From assembly GCA_041488155.1 (NCBI GenBank), contig JBGPOS010000003.1, forward strand, positions 25,863 through 89,862: a stretch of 64,000 nt of DNA, in the 5' to 3' direction. Shown here piece after piece: positions 52,685 through 61,187 of this stretch. Under the pieces are notes generated by a model, which was not told the DNA's origin, did not search any database, and was given only the letters and a program-made list of their open reading frames with translations. The position numbers and the translations under genes are program-made. The stretch is from JBGPOS01 sp041488155 (lineage in GTDB: Bacteria; Chloroflexota; Dehalococcoidia; Tepidiformales; Tepidiformaceae). Positions within the stretch are counted from its first letter, which is position 1. Every line of letters begins with the position of its first letter.

Positions 52685-53290
52685 ATGAGTGCGCCAACAT
52701 ACTGTCCGCGCTGTGCCGCGATGTTAACGACGAAGTTCGATGGCGGGCGCGACAGGCCCGCCTGCCCGGCCGAAGGCTGCGGATTCATCCACTTTGGCGA
52801 CTTCTCCATCGGCTGCGCGGGCGTGGTCATCCGCGAAGGGCGGGCCCTTCTCGTCCAGCGAGGCTGGCAGCCCTTCGCCGGGTCGTGGCAGATCCCGGGA
52901 GGCTACGCGGAACACGACGAGCCGCTTGCGGAAGCGGTCGAGCGCGAAGTGCTCGAAGAAGCAGGGATCGAGGCCCGCGTCCGCGACGTGATCGCCTTCC
53001 GCCATTCGCTCGGCGGGTCGGTGGGGGGGCCGAGCACGAACCTCTACGTCGTCTTCCGGCTCGACCTGCTTAGCGGCGAACCGCGTTGCGATGGCGACGA
53101 GATCCGCGCCGTGGGCTTCTACACGCTCGAAGAGATGGCGGCCATGGAGAGCGTGCAGGGGCTGTCGCGTTGGGCAATCGAGAAGGCCCTCGCCCGCCCG
53201 CCAGACCACGGCTTGCGGCCCGAGACGCAGGGGCCTGGCGCCGGCCGGCCCGGCTGGCAGCTCTTCGGGCTCCAGCGGCCCGTCGTCTGA
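52685..53290 (+). CDS. Nudix hydrolase with N-terminal zinc ribbon
   Basis: A 201-residue protein. The N-terminal CPRC..CPAEGC is a zinc ribbon and IHFGDFSIGCAGVVIREGRA starts the Nudix fold. The Nudix box is GGYAEHDEPLAEAVEREVLE followed by EAGI. It hydrolyses a nucleoside diphosphate-X compound, similar to NudC-like or ADP-ribose enzymes. GGAG sits about 7 bases before the ATG. Confidence 0.9.
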   Translation: MSAPTYCPRCAAMLTTKFDGGRDRPACPAEGCGFIHFGDFSIGCAGVVIREGRALLVQRGWQPFAGSWQIPGGYAEHDEPLAEAVEREVLEEAGIEARVRDVIAFRHSLGGSVGGPSTNLYVVFRLDLLSGEPRCDGDEIRAVGFYTLEEMAAMESVQGLSRWAIEKALARPPDHGLRPETQGPGAGRPGWQLFGLQRPVV

Positions 53291-53361
53291 GCAGCGCGGG
53301 CGGCCTCCCTGTCACCGGCCCGCGGCTTCGAATCGGCCTGTGTTATGCCGATAAACTAGCT

Positions 53362-55284
53362 ATGGAATCAACGCACAGCCGGGCGGGGCTACCGGTCTTC
53401 CCGGGAGGCGCTCGGCCGCCAAGAGAGCCGGCGTTCCGCCGGGTGGGTACGCGCGTCTTCGCGCTGACCACGCTGGTTGGCACCTTCGCCTACCTGGCCT
53501 GGCGCATCGGTTACACAATCGATCCGGCGGCCTGGTTCGTGGCTATCCCGCTCCTGGTGGCGGAGATACACAACGCCGCCGGGCTCGTCCTCTACACCGC
53601 ACAGCTCTGGGACGTCGATGTGGCTCCGCCGCCGCGCGTGCCCCTGCCCATCAACCGCCTTCGTGTCGCCGTCCTGCTCCCGACCTACAACGAGCCCGAG
53701 GCCATCCTCCTTCCGGTGATCGCCGCGGCGGTCGCGCTCGAGCCGGCTCACGAGACCTGGGTCCTCGACGACGGACACCGGCCGGAAGTGCGTGAGCTGG
53801 CCGACACGCTGGGGGCGCGTTACCTGAGCCGTGCCGGGACCGAGCATGCCAAAGCGGGGAACCTGAATTACGCCCTCGACCGCATCGAATCGGACGTGGT
53901 GGCCGTGCTCGACGCCGACCACGTCGCGGCTCCCGGGTTCCTGACGAAGACGTTGCCCTATTTCCACGATGCCACTGTGGCGATCGTCCAGACCCCGCAG
54001 GACTTCTACAACCGCGACTCGTTCGAACACGAGGGCGCACAGCGCGGGCCTGGCTTCAACGAGGAAGCGGTGTTCTATCGGGTCATAGCGCCCGGCAAGA
54101 ACAAATGGGGCGCCGCGTTCTGGTGTGGCACCGGTGCGCTGGTGCGGGTCGAAGCCCTCCGTTCCGTCGGCGGCGTCGCAACCGACTCCGTGACCGAAGA
54201 CATCCACACCACGATTCGCATGAACCGCCGGGGCTGGCAGGCCGTGTACCACAACGAAGTGCTCGCACGCGGCCTCGCCCCTTCGGACTACGCCCAATAC
54301 GCCCTCCAGCGCAACCGCTGGGCCACCGGCGCGATGCAGGTCCTGCGCATGGAGAACCCTCTCTTCTCTCGCGGCCTCACGTTCGGTCAGCGCCTAGGCT
54401 TCATGACGACGCTTGCTGGCTGGTTCGACTCCTGGCGGGCGTTTCTCTACATGACCATCCCGATCGCCGTCGTGCTAACGGGCGCTTCGCCGATCGCAGC
54501 CCCGGGGAACATTTTTGTCCCGCTTTTCCTGGGGACGTTCATCGCGCAGTTCGTGGCGCTGCGACTCCTCGCGCGGGGCTACTACCCCCCTGTCCTATCG
54601 CTCGTATTCGAAGTGCTGCGAATGCCTGCCGTGTTGCCCGCGACATTAGCGGTCTTCAACCCTCACAGGCCTCGCCGCTTTCGGGTGACCCCGAAAGGCG
54701 CTTCGACCGCACGCGCGCAGATGCCCGTGCCGCGCCTGCTCTCGGGCCTGGCGGCGGCTTCTGTTCTCGCTTTGGGGTTCTTCGCGGCTACGATGGCCGG
54801 CCTGACGCCGTTCCACTACCACACGCCCGCCGCTTCTATCGGCGCGGCCTTGTTCATGATGGGCAACCTCGCCCTGCTCGTCATAGCCATCCGCCGCATC
54901 CGCGACGAACGATTCTCTCCCGACAGGCGCGGAAGCCATCGATTCGACGTGCAAGTCCTCGCGCGGATGAACGGCCGCCCGTGCCAGGTTACCGACCTCT
55001 CGATGACCGGTTGCCAGGCGATCGTGACCACGCCCGCGCCACTGCCCGGGGCGAGGGCTCGCCTCGAGTTCAGCCTCCCCGACGGCCCGCTCTCGTTCGA
55101 CTGCGCCGTGCGCCGGGTCGTGGGGGAGCACGGCAACACAATGACCATCGGATTGGAGTTCGCGACCGGACAACGGCCGGCGCTCGGGCACCTCGCCGTG
55201 CAGCTTTTCAACAGCGGAGCGACAACCCGCGACCGGCTCGATCCTGCACCGGAGACTCCGGCCACCGTTCGTCGCGCCGCCTAA
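53362..55284 (+). CDS. BcsA-like family 2 glycosyltransferase with PilZ domain
   Basis: About 640 residues. Two membrane helices at the N-terminus, then a processive GT2 domain: LPTYNEPEAI, LDDGH (about 134), DADH (about 183), VTEDIHTTIRM (about 276) and the Q..RW motif QRNRWATGAMQ (about 316). Four or more membrane helices follow, then a PilZ domain with RGSHR and DLSMTG (about 525-550), the c-di-GMP-binding signature. This is the architecture of cellulose synthase catalytic subunits. No bcsB, bcsC or bcsZ adjoins, so the polymer is uncertain. Confidence 0.9.
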   Translation: MESTHSRAGLPVFPGGARPPREPAFRRVGTRVFALTTLVGTFAYLAWRIGYTIDPAAWFVAIPLLVAEIHNAAGLVLYTAQLWDVDVAPPPRVPLPINRLRVAVLLPTYNEPEAILLPVIAAAVALEPAHETWVLDDGHRPEVRELADTLGARYLSRAGTEHAKAGNLNYALDRIESDVVAVLDADHVAAPGFLTKTLPYFHDATVAIVQTPQDFYNRDSFEHEGAQRGPGFNEEAVFYRVIAPGKNKWGAAFWCGTGALVRVEALRSVGGVATDSVTEDIHTTIRMNRRGWQAVYHNEVLARGLAPSDYAQYALQRNRWATGAMQVLRMENPLFSRGLTFGQRLGFMTTLAGWFDSWRAFLYMTIPIAVVLTGASPIAAPGNIFVPLFLGTFIAQFVALRLLARGYYPPVLSLVFEVLRMPAVLPATLAVFNPHRPRRFRVTPKGASTARAQMPVPRLLSGLAAASVLALGFFAATMAGLTPFHYHTPAASIGAALFMMGNLALLVIAIRRIRDERFSPDRRGSHRFDVQVLARMNGRPCQVTDLSMTGCQAIVTTPAPLPGARARLEFSLPDGPLSFDCAVRRVVGEHGNTMTIGLEFATGQRPALGHLAVQLFNSGATTRDRLDPAPETPATVRRAA

Positions 55285-55301
55285 GACTCAGCCAACTCAG
55301 T

Positions 55302-56669
55302 TCACGGGGCCTGGCGGCGCGCGATTCGGCCATCCCAGCGTAGCCACTCTATCGATCCAGACTCGCCTCGGAGGAACTCGCAGCGCTCGCCCCGGTGTGT
55401 CCCTTCGGCAACGACCGCCCGATCCGAGGCGTAAAACACAATGCGGGCGGGCTCCGGGGGGAGCGGCCGGAGACGGCGTTCGGCGAACTGGCGCTCGGGC
55501 GTCTCATCCACGACGTGGGCGCCATCGGGTCCGGTCGTGACCCGAAGATGCGCCAACACCGCGTGGTACGAGCCCTCATATTCTTGCTCCGGCTGGCTCA
55601 GCGCGGGATCGGGCGCGGGGAGCGCTGCTTCGATGCCGAGGAAGTGTTTGCGGCAGGCTTCTGCCACGGTCTGACGAGCTTCGCGGCCGCTGTCGGAGTT
55701 AGTCAGCACTGTGACCGCGTAGCCGTGCCCCGGGAGCATTTCGAACGACGAGAGGTGGCCGTTCGTCGCGCCGCCGTGCTTCACGATGCGGTCCCCCCCG
55801 GCGGCATCCAGCATCCACGAGACGCCGATGTGATCGCACATGCTGCCGGCCTCGGCCAGCGGTTCCTGCATCAAGGCAATGGACGCCGGCTTCAGAACGG
55901 GCGCAGTGTCGAGGCCGATGTGCAAGGCCGCGTAGCGCAGCTGGTCGTTGACCGACGAGATGACGCCGCCCCCGGGAGCGATGCTCCGCGGAGTGTTCCA
56001 GGGCCTCGCGACCTTCGGACCTTCGGCGGTGCGAATGTGCCCGGCCGCGACCGCGTGCGTTATCGCTTCCTCCGGGAAGTAGGTCGAGCGGGTCATACCG
56101 AGAGGGTCGAGGATAGCCTCACGGATGATCGTTTCGAACGGTGCCCCCGAGACGGTGGCGACGATGTGCCCGAGGACGTAGAACCCGGCGTTGCTGTAGC
56201 TGAAGGTATAGCCAGCCGGTGTCACCTGCGGGGACCGGGCCATCTTGGCCACGATCGTGGCGAGCGCATCGTTACCCCGGCCGGTGTCACGGAAGTAGTC
56301 GCCGACGAAGCCGCCGTGATGGGTGACGAGGTGGCGCACTCGCAATGCCGCGGCATCGCCCTCGGATGCAAGGCGGAAGTCCGGCAGATACGTCCGCACG
56401 GTCGCCTCGAGGTCAACCAGGCCCGCTTCAACGAGGCGCATCAACGCTGTCGCGGTGAACGTCTTCGAGGTGGAGCCGATCTGAAAGAGCGTGTCCGGAT
56501 CGACCGGGAGCGGGTGGTCCGCGTTCGTCACACCGAAGCCGGCGGTGTAGGTCGCGCCGTCGTGGATGACCCCGACCGCGAGTCCGGGGACTTCAAGTCG
56601 AGCCATCTCGCTGCGCGCGAATTCGGCTATCGGCCGCGGGAGTGGATGCGATGGTAAGTCCAGGATCAC
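55302..56669 (-). CDS. Serine hydrolase of the beta-lactamase/class C family
   Basis: About 455 residues. The SxxK motif is STSKTF and the YxN motif is YSNAGF; the KTG-equivalent is HGG (KHGGATNGH). The C-terminal extra domain (about 340-455) resembles those of esterase/peptidase members. Start at GTG 56669, 7 bases after TACACT; the longer frame reads through the promoter of the divergent hydrolase gene. Substrate unknown. Confidence 0.88.
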   Translation of the reverse strand: MILDLPSHPLPRPIAEFARSEMARLEVPGLAVGVIHDGATYTAGFGVTNADHPLPVDPDTLFQIGSTSKTFTATALMRLVEAGLVDLEATVRTYLPDFRLASEGDAAALRVRHLVTHHGGFVGDYFRDTGRGNDALATIVAKMARSPQVTPAGYTFSYSNAGFYVLGHIVATVSGAPFETIIREAILDPLGMTRSTYFPEEAITHAVAAGHIRTAEGPKVARPWNTPRSIAPGGGVISSVNDQLRYAALHIGLDTAPVLKPASIALMQEPLAEAGSMCDHIGVSWMLDAAGGDRIVKHGGATNGHLSSFEMLPGHGYAVTVLTNSDSGREARQTVAEACRKHFLGIEAALPAPDPALSQPEQEYEGSYHAVLAHLRVTTGPDGAHVVDETPERQFAERRLRPLPPEPARIVFYASDRAVVAEGTHRGERCEFLRGESGSIEWLRWDGRIARRQAP

Positions 56670-56676
56670 GGTCGGG

Positions 56677-56682
56677 AGTGTA
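56677..56682 (-). promoter_or_regulatory. -10 box TACACT, leaderless start
   Basis: On the minus strand TACACT, 7 bases, then GTG (56669). Confidence 0.45.
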
Positions 56683-56772
56683 GCGCACGTCTGCTCCGCC
56701 GGCCGCGCGTCGATGGCCCGCAATCCAATCGCTGCGGGTATGATTCCCGCCATCCTGCCTGGGGCGCAGCCG

Positions 56773-57723
56773 ATGTCCACCGAGATTCGCCACCACTTCA
56801 TCCGGGCCAACGGGATCCGCATGCACGTCGCCGAGGCCGGCGAGGGGTTCCCGGTGGTCTTCTGCCACGGTTTCCCCGAACTCTGGTACTCGTGGCGCCA
56901 CCAGCTCCCGGCACTCGCCGAGGCTGGATTCCGCGCGATCGCACCCGACATGCGCGGCTACGGTGACACCGACGCGCCCCCCGATTCGTCCGAGTACCGT
57001 ACGAGCGTCATTTGCGCCGACATCGCCGGGCTGCTCGACGCGCTCGACCTGGAGAAGGCGGTCATCGTCGGGCACGATTGGGGCGGCTACCACATCTGGC
57101 AGTTCGGGCTTCGCTACCCCGAACGGACCGAGCGCCTCATCGGCCTGAACACGCCTTACAACCCGCCTGGCCCGGTGCCCCCTTCGGCCGCCCTCCATGC
57201 CGCGTTTGGGGCAGGCGACCGCGGCTACTACATGCTCTACTTCCAGCAGCCCGGTCAGGCCGAAGCCGAGATCGAAGCCGACGTCCGCGGCAACCTCGCG
57301 AAGGTGATGCACCGCTTCGACCGCGCCCAGGACCTCTGGACGTTCGCCACCGTAGGCGGCGACGGCAGCGGCGTGTTCGCGCGGATCGAGCCCGGCGGGA
57401 CCCTGCTGACCGAGGCCGAACTCGACGTCTACGCCGCCGCCTTCGAACGCACCGGCTTCCGCGGTCCGCTCAACTGGTATCGGGCGATCGATCTTTCGTG
57501 GGAGGAGTCCCGCAAGCTCAGTGACCACCACATCCGCGTCCCCGCGATGATGATCACGGCAGAGAACGACCTCATCCTCCGACCCGAGATGGCCGAACCG
57601 ATGCGCGAGTGGATCTCGGACCTCCGCATCGAGCACATCAAGAATTGCTCGCACTGGACGCAGCAGGAACGCCCGGCCGAGGTCAACGCCCTGATCATCG
57701 ACTTCCTGAAGGACCTGAGGTAG
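56773..57723 (+). CDS. Epoxide hydrolase-like alpha/beta hydrolase
   Basis: A 316-residue alpha/beta hydrolase: oxyanion HGFPELWYSWRHQLP, the nucleophile elbow VGHDWGG (Asp, as in epoxide hydrolases and dehalogenases), a cap with Tyr residues (GPLNWYRAI) and the final His in NCSHWTQQERP. It opens epoxides to diols. ATG 56773 chosen; a frame extension upstream covers promoter sequence. Confidence 0.92.
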   Translation: MSTEIRHHFIRANGIRMHVAEAGEGFPVVFCHGFPELWYSWRHQLPALAEAGFRAIAPDMRGYGDTDAPPDSSEYRTSVICADIAGLLDALDLEKAVIVGHDWGGYHIWQFGLRYPERTERLIGLNTPYNPPGPVPPSAALHAAFGAGDRGYYMLYFQQPGQAEAEIEADVRGNLAKVMHRFDRAQDLWTFATVGGDGSGVFARIEPGGTLLTEAELDVYAAAFERTGFRGPLNWYRAIDLSWEESRKLSDHHIRVPAMMITAENDLILRPEMAEPMREWISDLRIEHIKNCSHWTQQERPAEVNALIIDFLKDLR

Positions 57724-57750
57724 CGGGCGAGTCGGCGACCGGGCCCTTGG

Positions 57751-58065
57751 CTACTGGCAGCTGGCGCCCGGCGCGCAGCAAACGTCGCCACAGAACTGCG
57801 CTATCCAGCGCATCGCCTCCGGATCGAGGCAGTAGCAGGTTTCGCCGTCGATCGTGCCGCGGACGATGCCGGCTTCCTTCAGGACCTTGAGGTGTTGGGA
57901 AACAGTCGATTGGGCGAGGGGAAGAACGTCGAGCAGGTCGCCGGTGACGCAAGCGTTCCGCTTCGCTAGCTCCGCCACGATGCGGATCCGGGCGGGGTTG
58001 CCGAGTGCTCGAAAGATAGCAGCTGCCCGCTCTTCTTCTGTTGTCAGCCCCTCGATCGTTTTCAT
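57751..58065 (-). CDS. arsR: ArsR/SmtB-family metalloregulator
   Basis: A 104-residue winged-helix repressor: ARAAAIFRALGNPARIRIVA-type start, VTGDLLDVLPLAQSTVSQHL (recognition helix), VKEAGIVRGTIDGE. The C-terminal Cys group (CYC, FCGDVCCAPGASC) is the likely As(III) site. It controls the divergent arsM, from which it is now separated by a transposon. Its own operator is interrupted at 58108-58115. Confidence 0.92.
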   Translation of the reverse strand: MKTIEGLTTEEERAAAIFRALGNPARIRIVAELAKRNACVTGDLLDVLPLAQSTVSQHLKVLKEAGIVRGTIDGETCYCLDPEAMRWIAQFCGDVCCAPGASCQ

Positions 58066-58103
58066 GCCTTCGCCACGTTGGGTGTTGACTTCTCCCAGAT
58101 GAT

Positions 58104-58115
58104 ATCGTAATTTTG
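58104..58115. promoter_or_regulatory. Left part of ArsR-type palindrome split by the insertion
   Basis: ATCGTAATTTTG here, plus TAATTTTGCGAT at 62153-62164 across the element; before insertion the site read ATCG-TAATTTTG-CGAT. The inserted element duplicated its 8-bp core. Confidence 0.75.
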
Positions 58116-58141
58116 GGTAACTATCCCCTCACAGACCGTAT
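58116..58141 (+). repeat. Left terminal inverted repeat
   Basis: Matches the reverse complement of 62127-62152 at 24 of 26 positions. Adjoins the TAATTTTG duplication. Confidence 0.93.
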
Positions 58142-58194
58142 GACGTAGGCTGGGGGAGCGATGCGAACACTGACCACAGTATAGTCAGGGCGGC

Positions 58195-59607
58195 GTGAAT
58201 ACGAACGTTCTCTACTGGGGAGACAACCGGGACGTGCTACGTGCCGAGATCCCGGACGAGTCCGTAGACCTGATTTACCTAGATCCCCCCTTCAACTCGA
58301 AGCGGGATTACAACGCCATCTTCCGGGATGAGACGGGGGCTGCTGCCCCGGCTCAGATCAAGGCGTTCACCGACACTTGGAAGTGGCACATGGCCGTGGA
58401 CGCCTACCAAGAGGTGATCACGGCGCACGACTCCGGCAACGTCGGCAAGCTCCTCCAGGCGATGCATGACGCGCTCGGGCCCAACGATGTGATGGCCTAC
58501 CTCTCGATGATGGCGGTGCGGCTGGGCGAGCTGTGGCGGGTGCTGAAGCCTTCGGGATCGATCTTCCTACACTGCGATCCTACTGCCAGCCACTACCTCA
58601 AATTGCTGCTTGACGCCCGTTTCGGGAAAACGAATTACCGCAACGAGATCGTCTGGCACTACCGGAAGTGGCCGAGCGGTCGCGCTCAGTACCAGCGGAA
58701 TCACGATGTCCTGTTCTTCTACTCAAAGGCAGACTCGCGGGATCGGTACTTTCAAGCGCACATGATGGACCGGACAGCCTCGACTCTTAGGCGTTTTGGA
58801 ACCAAGAAGATCATCAGCGGGCACGATGCCGAGGGACGGCGCGTCCCTTCTCAGATGAGCGATGAGGACTCGCCTGGCGTCTGGGGAGATGACGTGTGGG
58901 ATATCGCGCGCATCGCCCCGATCAAGCAGCGTTATGAGACCCAGAAACCGCCAGCCCTGTTGGAACGGATCATCGCTGCCGCCAGTAGGCCAGACGATAT
59001 CGTGCTAGATCCCTTCGCCGGGTGCGGCACGGCCATCGTTGAGGCGCATCGGGCCAATCGGCAATGGATTGGAATCGATGTCACCTACTGGGCGATCGCG
59101 ACCATCATCGAGTACATGACCGACGAATTCGGCGCGATCAACATCCCCGTGGTCGGGAGCCCGACAACCGAAGATGAGGCCAGGCGCTTGGGTCACATGG
59201 ACCCAATCAAATTCGAGCAATGGGTTGTGAAGGGGCTACTCGATGCGAGGCCGACGGGGGGCAAACCCGTCGATGGGGATAAGACATTCGTCGACGACCA
59301 GACGATGACCGGGAAGAAGTGCATCATCGAAGTAACTGTCATGCGTTCCAAGAAGCATTTCGATGCCTTCCTGCACCACGCGGCGCAAGCCGAGATGGGC
59401 ATCTATGTCCTACTGGACAAGCCCACCTCCGGGATGGTGGCAGCGGCGAAGGAAGCGGGTTCATACCACTCTCCAGGCTGGCAACGCGACTTCCCGAAGA
59501 TTCAGATACGCACCGTTGCTGAGTTGCTGAACGGCAAACCGCCGGAACTGCCTCCCCCGTTCAGACAACGGGGTAAGGGCGCCGCCCTGATCCCCGTGGT
59601 ACCCTAG
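58195..59607 (+). CDS. Site-specific DNA methyltransferase (beta class) with C-terminal nuclease-like domain
   Basis: A 470-residue N6-adenine/N4-cytosine methyltransferase. Catalytic DPPF is near the N-terminus (30-33) and the SAM motif FAGCGT later (about 273-278), the beta-class order. LDPFAGCGTAIVEAHRANRQ and WIGIDVTYWAI are typical. Residues about 335-460 resemble an Mrr-type PD-(D/E)xK domain (VDGDKTFVDD..CIIEVTV), but Lys of the ExK is replaced by Thr, so it may only bind DNA. GTG start with TATAGT 9 bases upstream. Cargo of the IS1595 element; no separate endonuclease is carried. Confidence 0.9.
   Translation: MNTNVLYWGDNRDVLRAEIPDESVDLIYLDPPFNSKRDYNAIFRDETGAAAPAQIKAFTDTWKWHMAVDAYQEVITAHDSGNVGKLLQAMHDALGPNDVMAYLSMMAVRLGELWRVLKPSGSIFLHCDPTASHYLKLLLDARFGKTNYRNEIVWHYRKWPSGRAQYQRNHDVLFFYSKADSRDRYFQAHMMDRTASTLRRFGTKKIISGHDAEGRRVPSQMSDEDSPGVWGDDVWDIARIAPIKQRYETQKPPALLERIIAAASRPDDIVLDPFAGCGTAIVEAHRANRQWIGIDVTYWAIATIIEYMTDEFGAINIPVVGSPTTEDEARRLGHMDPIKFEQWVVKGLLDARPTGGKPVDGDKTFVDDQTMTGKKCIIEVTVMRSKKHFDAFLHHAAQAEMGIYVLLDKPTSGMVAAAKEAGSYHSPGWQRDFPKIQIRTVAELLNGKPPELPPPFRQRGKGAALIPVVP
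59600..59605 (+). promoter_or_regulatory. -10 box TACCCT, possible leaderless start
   Basis: TACCCT, 6 bases, then ATG (59612). It overlaps the end of the methyltransferase gene. Confidence 0.4.
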
Positions 59608-59611
59608 CGGC

Positions 59612-59782
59612 ATGGGTGGCACACCGCGCAGCAAGGATAAGCCCCGGCCCTCATATGAGGACGGCAAGTTACGCGACCCCTCGATCGCGGCGAAGATGGA
59701 CCCGACGGTCGGCGAATCGGACTTGCTCCGACTGATCAAGCGGGCGGCGGCTCCGGCTCGGCGGCGTCATTCTCCGGGGTAG
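59612..59782 (+). CDS. Small basic cargo protein
   Basis: A 56-residue frame just after the methyltransferase (4 bases), reading SYEDGKLRDPSIAAKMDP and ESDLLRLIKRAAAPARRRHS. It is charged, has no signal or membrane segment, and overlaps the end of the opposite-strand PIN gene by 47 bases. A small helper of the methyltransferase is conceivable. No family recognised. Confidence 0.5.
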   Translation: MGGTPRSKDKPRPSYEDGKLRDPSIAAKMDPTVGESDLLRLIKRAAAPARRRHSPG

Positions 59783-60281
59783 TCTCTGAAGCTCTTGTAG
59801 AGTCATCCGGGAACAGCGATGGCTGTAAGACGGGGGCTTCCTCACGAGTCGGTCGCCGGATGCGCACCGGCGGCGTGCCCTCTTGGTTATCGAGGCGCAA
59901 CAGGTCGTCATCCTCTGTCTCCAAAAGGGGAATCCGGTAGCGGATCGCCGCCGCTAGATGTGCTGCGTCCAGTGGTTTTAGCTTGGGATCGTCCTTGTAC
60001 GCACGGACCAGCCGCCGGGCTTCCTCCCCCACTTCAAAGTCGAGCTGCGCCACTACAACGTAATCTCGCCGGAAGAACTCCGCGATTTTCGCCTCAGCGA
60101 CATCCGCGCCCTCATCGCCCAGATATGCGACTTCGGCTAGGGCGAGCGCGGATACTGCAATCTCGATTTCGCCAGCCTTCGCCGCAGTGATGATCGATTC
60201 ACATTCGTCCTTGTTTCGGGCGGCGCCGCTCAGATAATCGATAACGAGGCATGAGCACCAGAGCCGCCGGGGTGGTGCCAC
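59736..60281 (-). CDS. PIN-domain protein, transposon cargo
   Basis: A 181-residue PIN-like protein: SCLVIDYLSG, ISALALAEVAYLG-like AVSALALAEVAYLGDEGADV, LKPLDAAHLAAAIRYRIPLL and TEDDDLLRL, with an acidic Pro-rich tail. PIN domains are Mg2+-dependent RNases, often VapC toxins. The usual first Asp (WDSC in close relatives) is Cys here (WCSC), so activity is doubtful. GTG start, GGAG 6 bases before. It lies 9 bases after the 256-residue gene, its likely partner. Confidence 0.8.
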   Translation of the reverse strand: MAPPRRLWCSCLVIDYLSGAARNKDECESIITAAKAGEIEIAVSALALAEVAYLGDEGADVAEAKIAEFFRRDYVVVAQLDFEVGEEARRLVRAYKDDPKLKPLDAAHLAAAIRYRIPLLETEDDDLLRLDNQEGTPPVRIRRPTREEAPVLQPSLFPDDSTRASETTPENDAAEPEPPPA

Positions 60282-60290
60282 GACAATCTC

Positions 60291-61061
60291 CTACCGTCGT
60301 GACTTCACGAACTCGACAGAGTCGAGGCCGCCCGTCAGGTCGGGAATACTACCAGCGTCCGCAAACGGCGGCTCCATTCGTTGCGCGACGGGTCGGATCT
60401 CTTCGATTGCGCTGATCGATCTAGGGATACCGTTGGCGAAGTATCGGACAGAGCCGGTCACGGCGATACGCCGCTTCGCGAGGGACAGGATCTCCTCTTC
60501 ATGCGCAGGATCGAACGATGCGTTCACTGCTGCCCCGGTCACTCTGTCCCAGATGGTGAAGGTCCGTTGGTTGTGCCAGTTGATTCGCTCCAGCATGCCC
60601 TCGATGGTGCCGAGCGTGCGGTAACCGCCCCGGAGGAGATAGTCAACCTTCTCAACGGTATCCTTCCGCATGACCCCAACCGGATCGTCATCGGCCGCGA
60701 CACCGATTTCGCGAACACCCAGGCGGCCGCGGAAAAGTCGGCCAGTTGCCTTGATATCCTCCAGCACCTGCTCATTGAAGCCAGGAGGCGGTGCCTCCGG
60801 CCTAGCGAACTCGCTAAGTCGCTGGAGGCCAGTAGCAAACGTCTCCAGAGTTGTCACGCCGTCCGAGACGGGCCGCACTGCCACAGTCGGGACGGACGAC
60901 TCAAGGCGCTCGACGACCCAAGCTCGGCCTGTCGCCTGTCTCGTGATCGCGAAATCGAGATCACGAACGATTCGCTGAATATCCTCCAGCGCCCGGATCA
61001 GATATTCAAGACCTAGCTGGGTCGCTCTCGGCTGGATGCGGAACACTAGGGACCGGGACAT
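60291..61061 (-). CDS. Hypothetical protein of 256 residues, transposon cargo
   Basis: Mixed helical protein beginning FRIQPRATQLGLEYLIRALE, then a central part RLFRGRLGVREIGVAADDDP and GGYRTLGTIEGMLERINWHN, and a strand-rich tail. No nuclease, DNA-binding or membrane motif is evident. It lies directly upstream of the PIN gene on the same strand, so it may be its antitoxin or partner. GGGAG and AAAGGG precede the ATG. Confidence 0.72.
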   Translation of the reverse strand: MSRSLVFRIQPRATQLGLEYLIRALEDIQRIVRDLDFAITRQATGRAWVVERLESSVPTVAVRPVSDGVTTLETFATGLQRLSEFARPEAPPPGFNEQVLEDIKATGRLFRGRLGVREIGVAADDDPVGVMRKDTVEKVDYLLRGGYRTLGTIEGMLERINWHNQRTFTIWDRVTGAAVNASFDPAHEEEILSLAKRRIAVTGSVRYFANGIPRSISAIEEIRPVAQRMEPPFADAGSIPDLTGGLDSVEFVKSRR

Positions 61062-61163
61062 GCCCTTTACTCCCTCAGCGAACCCCGCAACACGATGGAC
61101 GTGCGAAAGCCGGGGCTGCTACTCTAGATTGCGAAGCCCCGGAACTACAAGCCCCAACTGGTC

Positions 61164-61187
61164 GAGACCGCCCTGCAGGGCGGTCTC
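61164..61187 (-). terminator. 10-bp perfect hairpin after the transposase gene
   Basis: GAGACCGCCC-TGCA-GGGCGGTCTC immediately downstream of the transposase stop on the minus strand. The stretch 61062-61163 shows no gene. Confidence 0.75.

Noticed and set aside
58195..61061. A complete restriction-modification or named defence system
   Set aside because: There is a methyltransferase but no intact nuclease gene; the fused tail lacks the key Lys and the other cargo genes do not match a system known to me.
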